From NCBI GenBank assembly GCA_018645325.1, contig JABGOU010000040.1, positions 1-34,752 of the forward strand: DNA of 34,752 nt. Direction: 5' to 3'. Made by a program: the position numbers and the translations under genes. Source of the DNA: Desulfobacula sp. Lineage in GTDB: Bacteria; Desulfobacterota; Desulfobacteria; Desulfobacterales; Desulfobacteraceae. Of this stretch, positions 24,133-31,619 are shown piece after piece (position 1 is the stretch's first letter; every line of letters starts with the position of its first letter). The notes beneath the pieces were generated by a model. The model saw only the letters and a list, made by a program, of their open reading frames with translations. It had not been told where the DNA came from and ran no database searches.

Positions 24133-26739
24133 ATGACCTATAAAACAGATGAAATTTGGGAAGACAAATGGGTAAATACCACCTGTGGAGTATGCTATTG
24201 CGGTTGTGCTGCAAAAGTCCGGGTGGTGAACGGTGTTCCCGTAAAAGTTGAAGGAATAAAAGACAGCACCATGGGTGGTGACGGGTCCGGTCTTTGCGGC
24301 AAAGGTACTGCAGGTCTGATGTACTATCATGATCCAAACCGGATTAAAAAACCGCTGTTGAGAACCAATCCTGAAAAAGGTATTGGTGTGGATCCCAAAT
24401 GGAAAGAAATAGAATGGGATGAAGCACTTGAGATCATTGCAACCAAAATGAAGAAAATCATGGAAGATGATCCCAATAAGATCCTTTTTACCAACCAGAC
24501 CATGAGAGCTTCAGACGGTCCTCATAACCATCCCTATTTTTATGCCCAGGCCTTTGGAGTAAAAAATAATGGTAACTTTATTATCGGTGGCGGAAGTCTT
24601 CATTGTGGCAATGCCTGCCATATGCTGGGTGGTCTGATTCATGGGGCATGGTCCATCGCACCAGACTGGCGATACACCAAATATGTATTGAAATGGGGTT
24701 CCAGTAAAGGCACTGGCTCCGGACATTCAGCCATGACCAATGCAAGGCTTCGAGCGGATGCGATCCGGCGGGGTATCAAGGAAGTTGTTTTTGATCCCAT
24801 GGGTAACTTTGCCGGTGGCAAGGCAACCGAATGGGTTGCCATCCTGCCGGGTACGGATACGGCCGTTGGTTTGGCCATTGCCAATTATATAGCGAACATT
24901 CGCGGTGAAATGGACATTCTTTATCTAAAAGCCAAAACTAATTTTCCCTATCTGATTAAAGATGACGGCACCTACATACGCCATGAAGAAAGCGACAAAC
25001 CGCTAATATTTGATAGCAGAGAAGCCAAGATCAAGGAATATGACGACCCGACGCTTGCATGGGAAGATTGCGCTCTTGATGGTGAATATGAATATAATGG
25101 TGAACGAGTAAGACCTTGTTTTGTTCCTTTTAAAGAACATTTAAAACAGTATACAATTGAATGGGCCTCTGAAATATCAACCGTTCCTGTGGCTACGATT
25201 CTCAAAGTGTGCAAAGAATGGGTAGACAATGCCCAGATTGGTTCCACCATTACCCTTGAAGGAAAGACCTATCCGTACAGACCGGTTTCCTCCGTGACTT
25301 TCCGTGGTTCCCAGGGACATTCCAACGGTATTCACCAGGTGGCTGCCATTGACTTGATGAGCCAGTTGGTGGGCGCGGAAGACGTCCCCGGCGGTACTCT
25401 TGGCTGGCCCGCTATCAGAAGGGCGTATCCGGGTGGCAATTATGAGCAGACGTGTAAAGCCGGTAAGGACGGGGTTATTGTTCCTTCTGTTTTCTATTCC
25501 CATGATCCCTGGCCCGTTCATGCACCCAGCCTTCCCGCGACCAACATGGGGTGTGTTGATATATGGACCCATTGTACCCTTTCCCATATTCCCTATGTGG
25601 ATGAAATTGACTACATCCATGAAAAATTTGGCATGAAATCCAAACCGGAAATGATTTTCGGAATAGCAGCCAATTTTGTTATCAGTAATTCTGACTGGGA
25701 TACAGCCATTAAAAATTTCAAGGACTGTTTTGTCGTTCAGATGGATCTGTGGGTCAATGAAACGGATCAGGCCATTGGTGATATTATTTTGCCCGACGTA
25801 TCTTATCTGGAAAAAGATTGCTGGTCTTCAGAAATTGATGCTTTCTTCTTTTCCGGCAGTCCGTCCCATGAAGACTGGTATGTGCACATGCAGCAGCCCG
25901 TGGCCAAGCCAATAGGTGAATCGCGTTTCTTTATGGATGTATATATTGACGTTGCCAATCGTTGCGGTGTTTTAGACAAGTTTAATGCAAAACTCAACGA
26001 TTACTATGGTGTGACTGATCCGGAACTTACGATCAAACCCGGAGAGGTCTTAACCTGGAAAGAGATTGGAGAAAGATTCTTAAAATGGGTCTATGGCAAA
26101 GATACGGAAAAAATTAAAGAACAGGGATATGCGACCTGGAATAAACCCATTGAGGATGTCTATTGGCGATGGGATATTGATACCCGGTGCCCGGTTTATA
26201 TGGAATATCTGCTTCATGACAGAAAACGCATGGAAGAGATATTTGAACAAACCGGTTTTGATCTGGAATTTGATATGGACCAGTATTCAGCACTTCCGTC
26301 ATGGTTCTGGCCGGAATCCCACAAAGATCTGGATAGTGAATTTGACTTGATTGCATTTTCATACAGGGATATCCTGCACACCAATAACACTACATTCCAG
26401 AATCCGTATATTGATGAAGTTTCCAAAATGTGCCCCTATACATTTACCATTACCCTGAATTCATCTCTTGCAAAAGAAAAGGGCATGAAGGATGGAGATG
26501 TCATCTGGATTGAAACCAAAGCCGGTGTCAAGGAAAACGGGATTGTGAAAACAATGGAGGCGCAGAGTCCTAAAGTTATAGGCATTGCCGGTCAGGGAGG
26601 CCTTTGGGCTGATGGACGACCCATTGCTAAAGGCAAAGGTTCCAACTTCTGTAAATTGCTGCCATCTAAACTGAAATATTTTGACCCCGTTGCCGGTAAC
26701 ATGGAAACTGCTGTTGCCGTGAAAATTTATAAAGACTAA
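24133..26739 (+). CDS. padB: molybdopterin catalytic subunit, probable phenylacetyl-CoA:acceptor oxidoreductase PadB
   Basis: An 868-residue DMSO reductase-family protein (about 98 kDa). The N-terminal 4Fe-4S site is Cys18-x2-Cys21-x3-Cys25-x29-Cys55. The pterin-binding middle region includes HCGNACHMLGGL, where Cys158 or Cys162 is a candidate molybdenum ligand. The C-terminal molybdopterin-binding domain (about 745-868) ends FDPVAGNMETAVAVKIYKD. No twin-arginine signal is present, so the active site should face the cytoplasm, as needed for a CoA-ester substrate. Genes for an Fe-S subunit and an NrfD-like anchor flank it, and a 2-oxoacid oxidoreductase precedes. That set fits oxidation of phenylacetyl-CoA to phenylglyoxylate. 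Alternatives are a thiosulfate/polysulfide reductase-like enzyme, less likely because those are exported. Confidence 0.75.
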   Translation: MTYKTDEIWEDKWVNTTCGVCYCGCAAKVRVVNGVPVKVEGIKDSTMGGDGSGLCGKGTAGLMYYHDPNRIKKPLLRTNPEKGIGVDPKWKEIEWDEALEIIATKMKKIMEDDPNKILFTNQTMRASDGPHNHPYFYAQAFGVKNNGNFIIGGGSLHCGNACHMLGGLIHGAWSIAPDWRYTKYVLKWGSSKGTGSGHSAMTNARLRADAIRRGIKEVVFDPMGNFAGGKATEWVAILPGTDTAVGLAIANYIANIRGEMDILYLKAKTNFPYLIKDDGTYIRHEESDKPLIFDSREAKIKEYDDPTLAWEDCALDGEYEYNGERVRPCFVPFKEHLKQYTIEWASEISTVPVATILKVCKEWVDNAQIGSTITLEGKTYPYRPVSSVTFRGSQGHSNGIHQVAAIDLMSQLVGAEDVPGGTLGWPAIRRAYPGGNYEQTCKAGKDGVIVPSVFYSHDPWPVHAPSLPATNMGCVDIWTHCTLSHIPYVDEIDYIHEKFGMKSKPEMIFGIAANFVISNSDWDTAIKNFKDCFVVQMDLWVNETDQAIGDIILPDVSYLEKDCWSSEIDAFFFSGSPSHEDWYVHMQQPVAKPIGESRFFMDVYIDVANRCGVLDKFNAKLNDYYGVTDPELTIKPGEVLTWKEIGERFLKWVYGKDTEKIKEQGYATWNKPIEDVYWRWDIDTRCPVYMEYLLHDRKRMEEIFEQTGFDLEFDMDQYSALPSWFWPESHKDLDSEFDLIAFSYRDILHTNNTTFQNPYIDEVSKMCPYTFTITLNSSLAKEKGMKDGDVIWIETKAGVKENGIVKTMEAQSPKVIGIAGQGGLWADGRPIAKGKGSNFCKLLPSKLKYFDPVAGNMETAVAVKIYKD

Positions 26740-26753
26740 AGGAGGGATGCAAA

Positions 26754-27659
26754 ATGAGTAATAAAATTCATGAACTTGAACAAATAATGTTTCCTCCTGA
26801 TGGCAGTGGATTAAAACCCTATGAATGGATGGTAAATCCAACCCGTCAGAGGCAGTGGATTGATGATAAAGGACTATTTCTATGGCTGGCCTTTTTTTTC
26901 TCGGAAATCGGAGCAGGGCTTTATTTTGTATCACTTTTTTATGCATATAAGCTTGGATTGATCCTGGGCTGGCTGATTACACTGGTCCTGGGAGGTGTTA
27001 TTCATGTGCTGTATCTGGGCAATCCTTTGAGAGCCTGGAGAATGATTATGAAACCCAATACCTCTGAATTGTCCAGAGGGATATGGATAATTGGGGTCTT
27101 TGCAGCTTTAGGGCTTTTGCAGATTGTAACCAGCGGCGGATTTAATATGGTCTTCAGCACCATTATGGGGATTTTATGCCTTTTAATTATTTCCCATGGA
27201 TTTGCAACTATGAATGTTATCCGTGCCCTTCCTGCCTGGAGTTCAACAATGGTTCTGCCATTGTCCCTTATTTCAGGCGTATGGATAGGTCATCAGATTC
27301 TACAGTTCATGGTTTCTGTTTCAGGATCTGCAGCACTTGCCTCTGGAATGGAAGTCTGGGCAGAGGTATTTTTCTTTGCATACTTTTTGTGCATTGTGCT
27401 CTATGTCTGGGGAACCTGGCATAGTAATGAGATTGGAAAAGAATCCATTAAAATGCAGTTACGTGGAGACCTTTTAAAAATTTCTTTTATTGGCATTGGC
27501 TTACTTGCCATCACTGTACCGTTGATTCTCGCTCTGATCATGTGGGGTGGAGATACCAACAGCTTCTTGATCTTTTTAAGATTGGCCTGTGTGATTGCAG
27601 GAGACCTTGCACTTCGTTACGTTATCATGAAAAGTGCAGTGTATAAGCCGTTGATTTAG
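26754..27659 (+). CDS. padD: NrfD/DmsC-like membrane anchor of the PadBCD-like enzyme
   Basis: A 301-residue integral membrane protein with about eight helices. The first (about 41-60, FLWLAFFFSEIGAGLYFVS) carries the NrfD-type acidic pattern, and LGNPLRAWRMIMKPNTSELSRGIW is the loop typical of this family. It should anchor the Mo/Fe-S subunits and pass electrons to the quinone pool. The N-terminal 40 residues are soluble. It starts 14 bases after padB with AAAGGAGG as ribosome site and is the last gene before the strong terminator at 27763. At about 33 kDa it is somewhat larger than the 26 kDa subunit reported in Thauera. Its presence supports menaquinone as acceptor for the first oxidation step. 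Confidence 0.78.
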   Translation: MSNKIHELEQIMFPPDGSGLKPYEWMVNPTRQRQWIDDKGLFLWLAFFFSEIGAGLYFVSLFYAYKLGLILGWLITLVLGGVIHVLYLGNPLRAWRMIMKPNTSELSRGIWIIGVFAALGLLQIVTSGGFNMVFSTIMGILCLLIISHGFATMNVIRALPAWSSTMVLPLSLISGVWIGHQILQFMVSVSGSAALASGMEVWAEVFFFAYFLCIVLYVWGTWHSNEIGKESIKMQLRGDLLKISFIGIGLLAITVPLILALIMWGGDTNSFLIFLRLACVIAGDLALRYVIMKSAVYKPLI

Positions 27660-27762
27660 AAACTACTCAGGATGAAAACCGCCAATTTCCCCGATAAATA
27701 TGCCGGGTTCAAATGGTAGAGTTTTTTGTCCAGGACATAAGTCAGCAGATTTAAAATAATAA

Positions 27763-27800
27763 GGCTGGTGAGAAATTTATTTCTTGCCAGCCCTTTTTTT
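27763..27800 (+). terminator. strong intrinsic terminator of the Pad-like operon
   Basis: GGCTGGTGAGAAA (27763-27775) pairs with TTTCTTGCCAGCC (27780-27792), thirteen pairs with two G-U, around a TTTA loop, followed by a seven-T run. It lies about 100 bases after the anchor-subunit stop. Confidence 0.9.
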
Positions 27801-27834
27801 ATTTTAAGATGTTATAAAAAAAACGATTTTGGTG

Positions 27835-27861
27835 TTGAAAATATTAATAGAAGGATATAAT
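27835..27861 (+). promoter_or_regulatory. candidate sigma-70-type promoter of the DUF2080-GNAT unit
   Basis: TTGAAA (27835-27840) and a perfect TATAAT (27856-27861) are 15 bases apart, slightly short. The pair lies just after the terminator and about 55 bases before the first small gene. Confidence 0.5.
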
Positions 27862-27917
27862 GTGGCTATAAAACAGATAGAAAAAAGCTATGCCCTAATA
27901 AAAACAGGAAGACGTGA

Positions 27918-28133
27918 TTGGATAAGTTAGAAACCCGGATAAAGGGGTGGAAAAAAAGAGGGATTTATGATGATCCCAAGTTGACCCAGATTGTAAAAAT
28001 GTACGAAGAAATAGGTTTTTCAGTAAAGATAGAACCGTTCAAACCAGATATGGAAACTGGATGTACCGAATGTATAAAAGAAAAACCAGATAAATATAAA
28101 GTGCTTTATACAAAAAAAAATGAACCGGAGTGA
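27918..28133 (+). CDS. small hypothetical protein (71 residues)
   Basis: Starts with TTG at 27918, preceded by AGGAAG six bases upstream; a nearby GTG frame closes at once. The product is soluble and highly charged: a Lys-rich helix (DKLETRIKGWKKRGIYDD), a second helix with IVKMYEEIGFSVKIEPF, then a CxxC pair (GCTECIKEKP) that could bind a metal or form a disulfide. I do not recognise a family. It is the first gene of a compact unit; 44 bases separate it from a DUF2080-type gene that abuts a GNAT acetyltransferase. Together they may form a small regulatory or toxin-antitoxin-like module, which is inference. Confidence 0.65.
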   Translation: MDKLETRIKGWKKRGIYDDPKLTQIVKMYEEIGFSVKIEPFKPDMETGCTECIKEKPDKYKVLYTKKNEPE

Positions 28134-28177
28134 AAAGATAGATATTAAACATTTTTTTTATCAAAATAGGATGTTAT

Positions 28178-28354
28178 ATGGCGGATAAAGAAAAAGGGGT
28201 AGACAAGCAATCCATATCCCAGACCAAGGTAAAATTTGAAGTCTATGGTGAGGAAATGATTGAAAAAGAAGTTAAATCCAGTGGTAACAGTGGCAGAATT
28301 TATCTACCACCGAACTGGGTCGGCCATATTGTGAAGATCATAAAAGTAGAATAA
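28178..28354 (+). CDS. DUF2080-type small protein, AbrB-like
   Basis: A 58-residue protein, ATG at 28178 with AGGA seven bases upstream. The core VKFEVYGEEMIEKEVKSSG then NSGRIYLPPNWVGHIVKIIKVE matches small proteins usually labelled DUF2080 transposase-associated. No transposase lies near. The GNSGRIYLPPNW stretch resembles the swapped-hairpin motif of MazE/AbrB DNA-binding proteins (GNS..i.IP..), suggesting a DNA-binding or antitoxin role. It ends two bases before the ATG of a GNAT acetyltransferase, so the two are surely translated together. Easily missed because of its size. Confidence 0.75.
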   Translation: MADKEKGVDKQSISQTKVKFEVYGEEMIEKEVKSSGNSGRIYLPPNWVGHIVKIIKVE

Positions 28355-28356
28355 TA

Positions 28357-28809
28357 ATGGAGGATCTTGTGGAAGACACAGTCAATGTAAGAGCAATTAC
28401 TCTGAATGATGCTGCACAAATTCAAAATATCAGACAGGCCATCTCAGAAGATGATGGTGAAGTAGATTTTAAAAAAATTATAGAGCAGCAGGTATTTGCG
28501 GGCGCAGGGGAATCCAGTCTTGTAGCGGAAGTTAACGGAACTGTTATTGGATATATGATCAGCACGCGTCTATATGCCGGGTTTGGGATTAAAAAAAGTG
28601 CCTGGATTATGGCCATTGGCGTTCATCCGGATTATATGGGTCAGGGTGTTGGATTAAAACTTGCCGGAAAAATATGTGAAGTTTATAAAGAAAAAGGGAT
28701 TAAACACATATATACGTCTGTTCTCTGGGATTCTACAGATGTCCTTTCCTTTTTTAAAAAACTGGGATTTGAGAGAAGCGATTTTATCAATCTTAAAAAG
28801 AAGTTGTAA
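28357..28809 (+). CDS. GNAT-family N-acetyltransferase
   Basis: A 150-residue GNAT protein. The N-terminal strand VRAITLNDAAQIQNIRQAI and the central AEVNGTVIGYMIS are typical. The acetyl-CoA loop is AIGVHPDYMGQGVGLKLAGKI (Q-x2-G-x-G/A pattern near residues 93-99), followed by KHIYTSVLWDSTDVLSFFKKLGFERSD, the conserved C-terminal beta-bulge region. Substrate unknown. It directly follows a DUF2080-type gene (two-base gap). GNAT toxins paired with small DNA-binding antitoxins are known (TacT type), but those toxins usually pair with DUF1778 proteins, and this one may instead be a RimI-like or small-molecule enzyme. Confidence 0.85.
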   Translation: MEDLVEDTVNVRAITLNDAAQIQNIRQAISEDDGEVDFKKIIEQQVFAGAGESSLVAEVNGTVIGYMISTRLYAGFGIKKSAWIMAIGVHPDYMGQGVGLKLAGKICEVYKEKGIKHIYTSVLWDSTDVLSFFKKLGFERSDFINLKKKL

Positions 28810-28896
28810 CCTTTGAGTGGGGCATTGCGCCACCCGTAACAATACCTATTTTGTCGGTGTGATCATCAATGTTTGTATGATTCCATTTTGTTTATT

Positions 28897-29255
28897 TTAT
28901 TTGTTTATCTCCAGGATATTTTGTGTGATTTTTTGATGGGCTGAATAGTTTTTCCACCAGTGTGATCCCAATCCATTTATTCCATATTGACCATCAATAC
29001 TATATTGATCCTCTTTATTATATTCACCCTCTTTGCGATATTGAATGGTCTGCCCGCAAATGGGAGTTGCAACGGGAATATTATATAAATTGGCTGCTTT
29101 GATTAATCTTTGCATAGGGTCATTCCAGGGATGTAAGGCCAGATTAAATGTTCCCCAGTGAATGGGGTGTAAAATGTTTCCGTGGCAAATGAATTGGTAA
29201 ACGTCATGGTAAAAGCTCCTGTAAACAGCAGTGTAAATATTAGAATTTTATTCAT
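28897..29255 (-). pseudogene. remnant of an exported MBL-fold hydrolase (internal deletion plus frame shift)
   Basis: From ATG 29255 the minus strand encodes a signal peptide (MNKILIFTLLFTGAFTMTF then TNSFATE) and soon ends in a stop near 29113. In another frame, from about 29180 to 28897, lies the C-terminus of an UlaG/RomA/NAPE-PLD-like metallo-beta-lactamase protein: NILHPIHWGTFNLALHPW, with the metal-site His and HWGTF pattern. The long central domain with the HxHxDH motif is missing. An internal deletion has therefore joined the two ends out of frame. The intact ancestor would be roughly 300-350 residues and exported. It lies downstream of the TetR gene, whose second operator overlaps the expected promoter. 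Confidence 0.75.
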
Positions 29256-29282
29256 AATTTCCACTAAATCTGAATACTTTTA

Positions 29283-29301
29283 AAGTGAATGTTCATTTAT
29301 T
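29283..29301 (+). promoter_or_regulatory. TetR operator copy 2, before the MBL remnant
   Basis: The 19 bases starting AAGTGAATGTTCATTT match 18 of 19 positions of a site at the start of the TetR gene (29901-29919, minus strand). The core TGAA-TG-TTCA is palindromic. It sits 28 bases upstream of the remnant's ATG, where it would control the lost hydrolase. Confidence 0.7.
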
Positions 29302-29319
29302 AATCCAATAATTTTTTTT

Positions 29320-29892
29320 TTATAGTTTTATAGCATCCCATGCAAGGGTAAACGCAGTCTCAATATTCTCATCATTCAATTCAAATTCCTGGCACACCCT
29401 GGCATTTGACAGGGCTATGATGGGGTAAAATATAAATGCTGTTAAGATATCAAAGGCCACGTTTTTAATAATTTTTTGTTCAATCCCCTTTAAAAGAACA
29501 TTTATTATAGGATCAAAATAAGCTTCAATATCCTGTTTATCCACAAGTGATTGATAAGGGGAGTTGGAAAATTGTTCGGTATATTGAAAATAATCAGGAT
29601 GTTTGTCAATATGGGCAAAGGTTTTAAACCATACGTTTTTTAATATATCCCGGATGGGAAGACTGCCATCAAAATCTTTATGGATAGCCCTGGCAATATT
29701 TTTTTTGATTTGAATATAGGTTGTTACCAGAAGGTCTTCTTTGTTTTTATGATAGACATAAATTGTTGCAGGAGAAACGCAGGCTTGCTTTGCGATTTTG
29801 GAAACAGAGCTGGATGCAAATCCAATTTCATTTACAAGCTTTACCGTTGCTTCAAATAAAGCCTCTTGTTTTATGTCGTCTTTTATCCTCAT
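29320..29892 (-). CDS. TetR/AcrR-family transcriptional regulator
   Basis: A repressor of about 190 residues. The N-terminal helix-turn-helix is VSKIAKQACVSPATIYVYHKNKEDLL, canonical for TetR; the C-terminal part is an all-helical ligand-binding domain with no assignable inducer. I take the ATG at 29892 (MRIKDDIKQEALFEA) as start. An upstream in-frame ATG at 29913 lies inside the operator-like repeat; neither has a good ribosome site. The gene is followed by an MBL hydrolase remnant, and matching operators lie before both, so it probably repressed itself and the hydrolase. With its likely target destroyed it may now be only self-regulating. Confidence 0.88.
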   Translation of the reverse strand: MRIKDDIKQEALFEATVKLVNEIGFASSSVSKIAKQACVSPATIYVYHKNKEDLLVTTYIQIKKNIARAIHKDFDGSLPIRDILKNVWFKTFAHIDKHPDYFQYTEQFSNSPYQSLVDKQDIEAYFDPIINVLLKGIEQKIIKNVAFDILTAFIFYPIIALSNARVCQEFELNDENIETAFTLAWDAIKL

Positions 29893-29900
29893 GAATGTAA

Positions 29901-29919
29901 AATAAACGAACATTCACTT
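29901..29919 (-). promoter_or_regulatory. TetR operator copy 1, at the TetR gene start
   Basis: On the minus strand this reads AAGTGAATGTTCGTTTATT, differing at one base from the copy at 29283-29301. It lies nine bases before the chosen ATG, a position for autorepression. The TGAA/TTCA halves are palindromic. Confidence 0.7.
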
Positions 29920-30116
29920 AATGTCAAGGCGCTTTTTAAAAATTTCAATGATTTATATTGGTACCTTTTAACATAATTGATGGTGTGAATTTGTGAGAGG
30001 ATTTTAAGCCGTCAACTATATTTTCTGACAAGCTGAATGAAAACCATCCTTCTTAATTCAATTTGCTATTATATACATTTCATTTTTTCACATTCAAGGA
30101 AAATAATTTTCAGGGT

Positions 30117-30950
30117 ATGGACAGCAATCTCCTCTATCTCCAGTTGTGTTGCGTCTTTTTTTTGTTGCCAGTTTTACCCCGCCTGATCCCACAGACCTCG
30201 CCCCATTAAAAAATAATACCCCACACTACTTCTTTCAGTCCTGCCTATTTTGAGATTACAGCCGCTCACTCTTTATACCATAAAGAAACACTGACATTTC
30301 AGCTCCCGATAGTTCTCCCTCTTTTGGGTTTCCAGCTATGTATGATTTATATTGCGGCTTTCTGGTTAACCGGAATCCTCAAAATTGGTTTTGTCATTTT
30401 ATGGGGGCGCATCAGTCTGCAAACTGCCCTACAATCTGAGGATGCATTCGACAACCTCGAATGCGATCCAATAGATGCTGATTGTATCCCGTGATCTTTA
30501 AAACAACTATTAGCAGATACATGGTTCACCCGGAAAAAGATGTATATTCGAATGTTGACAATGCTTGCGATGATAACATTTTTGATTCAACTGCTTATGA
30601 ACTCAGGCGTGCTGGGTTGGTTTGAGACAGCTATTGTCCCTATAACATCTATATTTGACCTTCCTGCAGCAGTGATCGGTCCGATAAGTGCTTACATATT
30701 CAGCCCAACTGTGGGAATCACCTATATGTCGAATCTGATAGATCAACACATGGTGAACGATTATCAGGCGATTGTTTCTTTACTGGCCGGAGGGATGTTG
30801 ATGATACCGGTGACCCGACTCAGACGCACCCTGCCCAGATATACGGCTATCTATGGTCTTAAACATGGGTCGATCATCTGCGCCCCGACCACTGGTTTAA
30901 GTATGCTGGCAAGAATATGTATTTTGATCTGGGTTCTAATCTTTTTTTAG
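30117..30950 (+). pseudogene. nucleoside-recognition (Gate) type membrane protein with two in-frame stops
   Basis: A single frame from ATG 30117 to 30950 (278 codons) is interrupted by TAA at 30207-30209 and TGA at 30492-30494. The segments read MDSNLLYLQLCCVFFLLPVL; then SPAYFEITAAHSLYHKETL continuing to IYIAAFWLTGILKIGFVILWGR; then a 151-residue part with FLIQLLMNSGVLGWFETAIVP, AVIGPISAYIFSPTVGI and GLKHGSIICAPTTG. The last part resembles the Gate/nucleoside recognition domain of SpmA/SpmB-like membrane proteins; this is a moderate call. Hydropathy is continuous across both stops. The third segment has an ATG at 30540 but no good ribosome site. It converges with a DUF1722 remnant two bases beyond its stop. 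Confidence 0.7.
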
Positions 30951-30952
30951 GT

Positions 30953-31410
30953 TTAATAATAATTTCTTAATTTTAATTCAAACGGATGTGGATTCAGATA
31001 CGTCTGTATTTTCAACCAGGGTTGATCATATTTTCTTACATAATGATTTATCAGCGTTATTGGAACAATAAGGGGCACATACCCCGATCGATATTGGTCG
31101 AAAACAGTCAACAACTCCTGCTTTTCATCAGAGCTCAGGTCCTTTTTAAAGTATCCCATAATATGCTGCAGAACATTGATATTTTTTTTTAAAGTCGGTG
31201 CCAGGCGCAAGGCCTTTAACAGATGCGATTCATAAGTGTCAATCAAATGAGAAAATTCATCATTTTTCCCCTGTGCAACAAGTTTGCCCATTTTCCTGCA
31301 AATAGTCCAAGGGTTTGTGTGAGAAACCGATCATGACTGTGTCCGCCGTCATAACGGACCTTGTTTCCCAGCAGACACGAACTGACGCCAATTTTAATGG
31401 GTGTAAGCAT
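30953..31410 (-). pseudogene. YbgA-like DUF523-DUF1722 protein with the centre deleted
   Basis: ATG 31410, with AGGAG seven bases upstream, begins TPIKIGVSSCLLGNKVRYDGG, the N-terminus of DUF523. After about 38 codons this frame runs into other sequence and stops. From about 31291 to 30953 a different frame encodes an almost complete DUF1722 domain: GKLVAQGKNDEFSHLIDTY, NVLQHIMGYFKKDLS and NPHPFELKLRNYY. Normal YbgA-like proteins are about 320 residues, so roughly 150 codons of DUF523 are gone and the frame is broken. The 112-residue DUF1722 part could be made alone. YbgA genes commonly sit beside photolyase genes, fitting the UvsE group next door. Confidence 0.8.
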
Positions 31411-31475
31411 TTGATTCTCCTGTACAAGTAAGATGGAACGGGCTTTGATTTTCAGTGTCCTTATAAACTATCGCA

Positions 31476-31508
31476 TTGACAGTATGGTTTTTAGTATATA
31501 GTTTTTAG
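31476..31508 (+). promoter_or_regulatory. candidate promoter with a direct repeat, before the SDR-DUF2867 gene
   Basis: A perfect TTGACA (31476-31481) is followed by TATAGT (31497-31502) at 15-base spacing. The octamer GTTTTTAG occurs twice (31487-31494 and 31501-31508), bracketing the -10. The repeat may be an operator. The gene starts 112 bases further on. Confidence 0.45.
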
Positions 31509-31619
31509 ATATTATTGGCACTCCTTTTTTGAATACACCATTTCGTATTTGTCAATATGATTCAGGCGATTTCATTTGGTAACTTGATTTTGCTGATGTC
31601 CGGTTTAAAAGGAACCTAA

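Noticed and set aside
25177-25620. 147-codon minus-strand frame inside the Mo-subunit gene
   Set aside because: Antisense of a well-supported conserved gene, with no recognisable protein features.
26461-26946. 161-codon minus-strand frame across the padB-padD junction
   Set aside because: It spans the end of one real gene and the start of another, including their ribosome site, so it is a shadow.
30492-30494. TGA read as selenocysteine in the Gate-type membrane protein
   Set aside because: The same frame also has a TAA at 30207, no SECIS-like hairpin is obvious just after the TGA, and the family is not a known selenoprotein.
31512-31528. Second sigma-54 site (TGGCAC at about 31516)
   Set aside because: TGGCAC is present but no GC occurs at the -12 position, so it fails the consensus.
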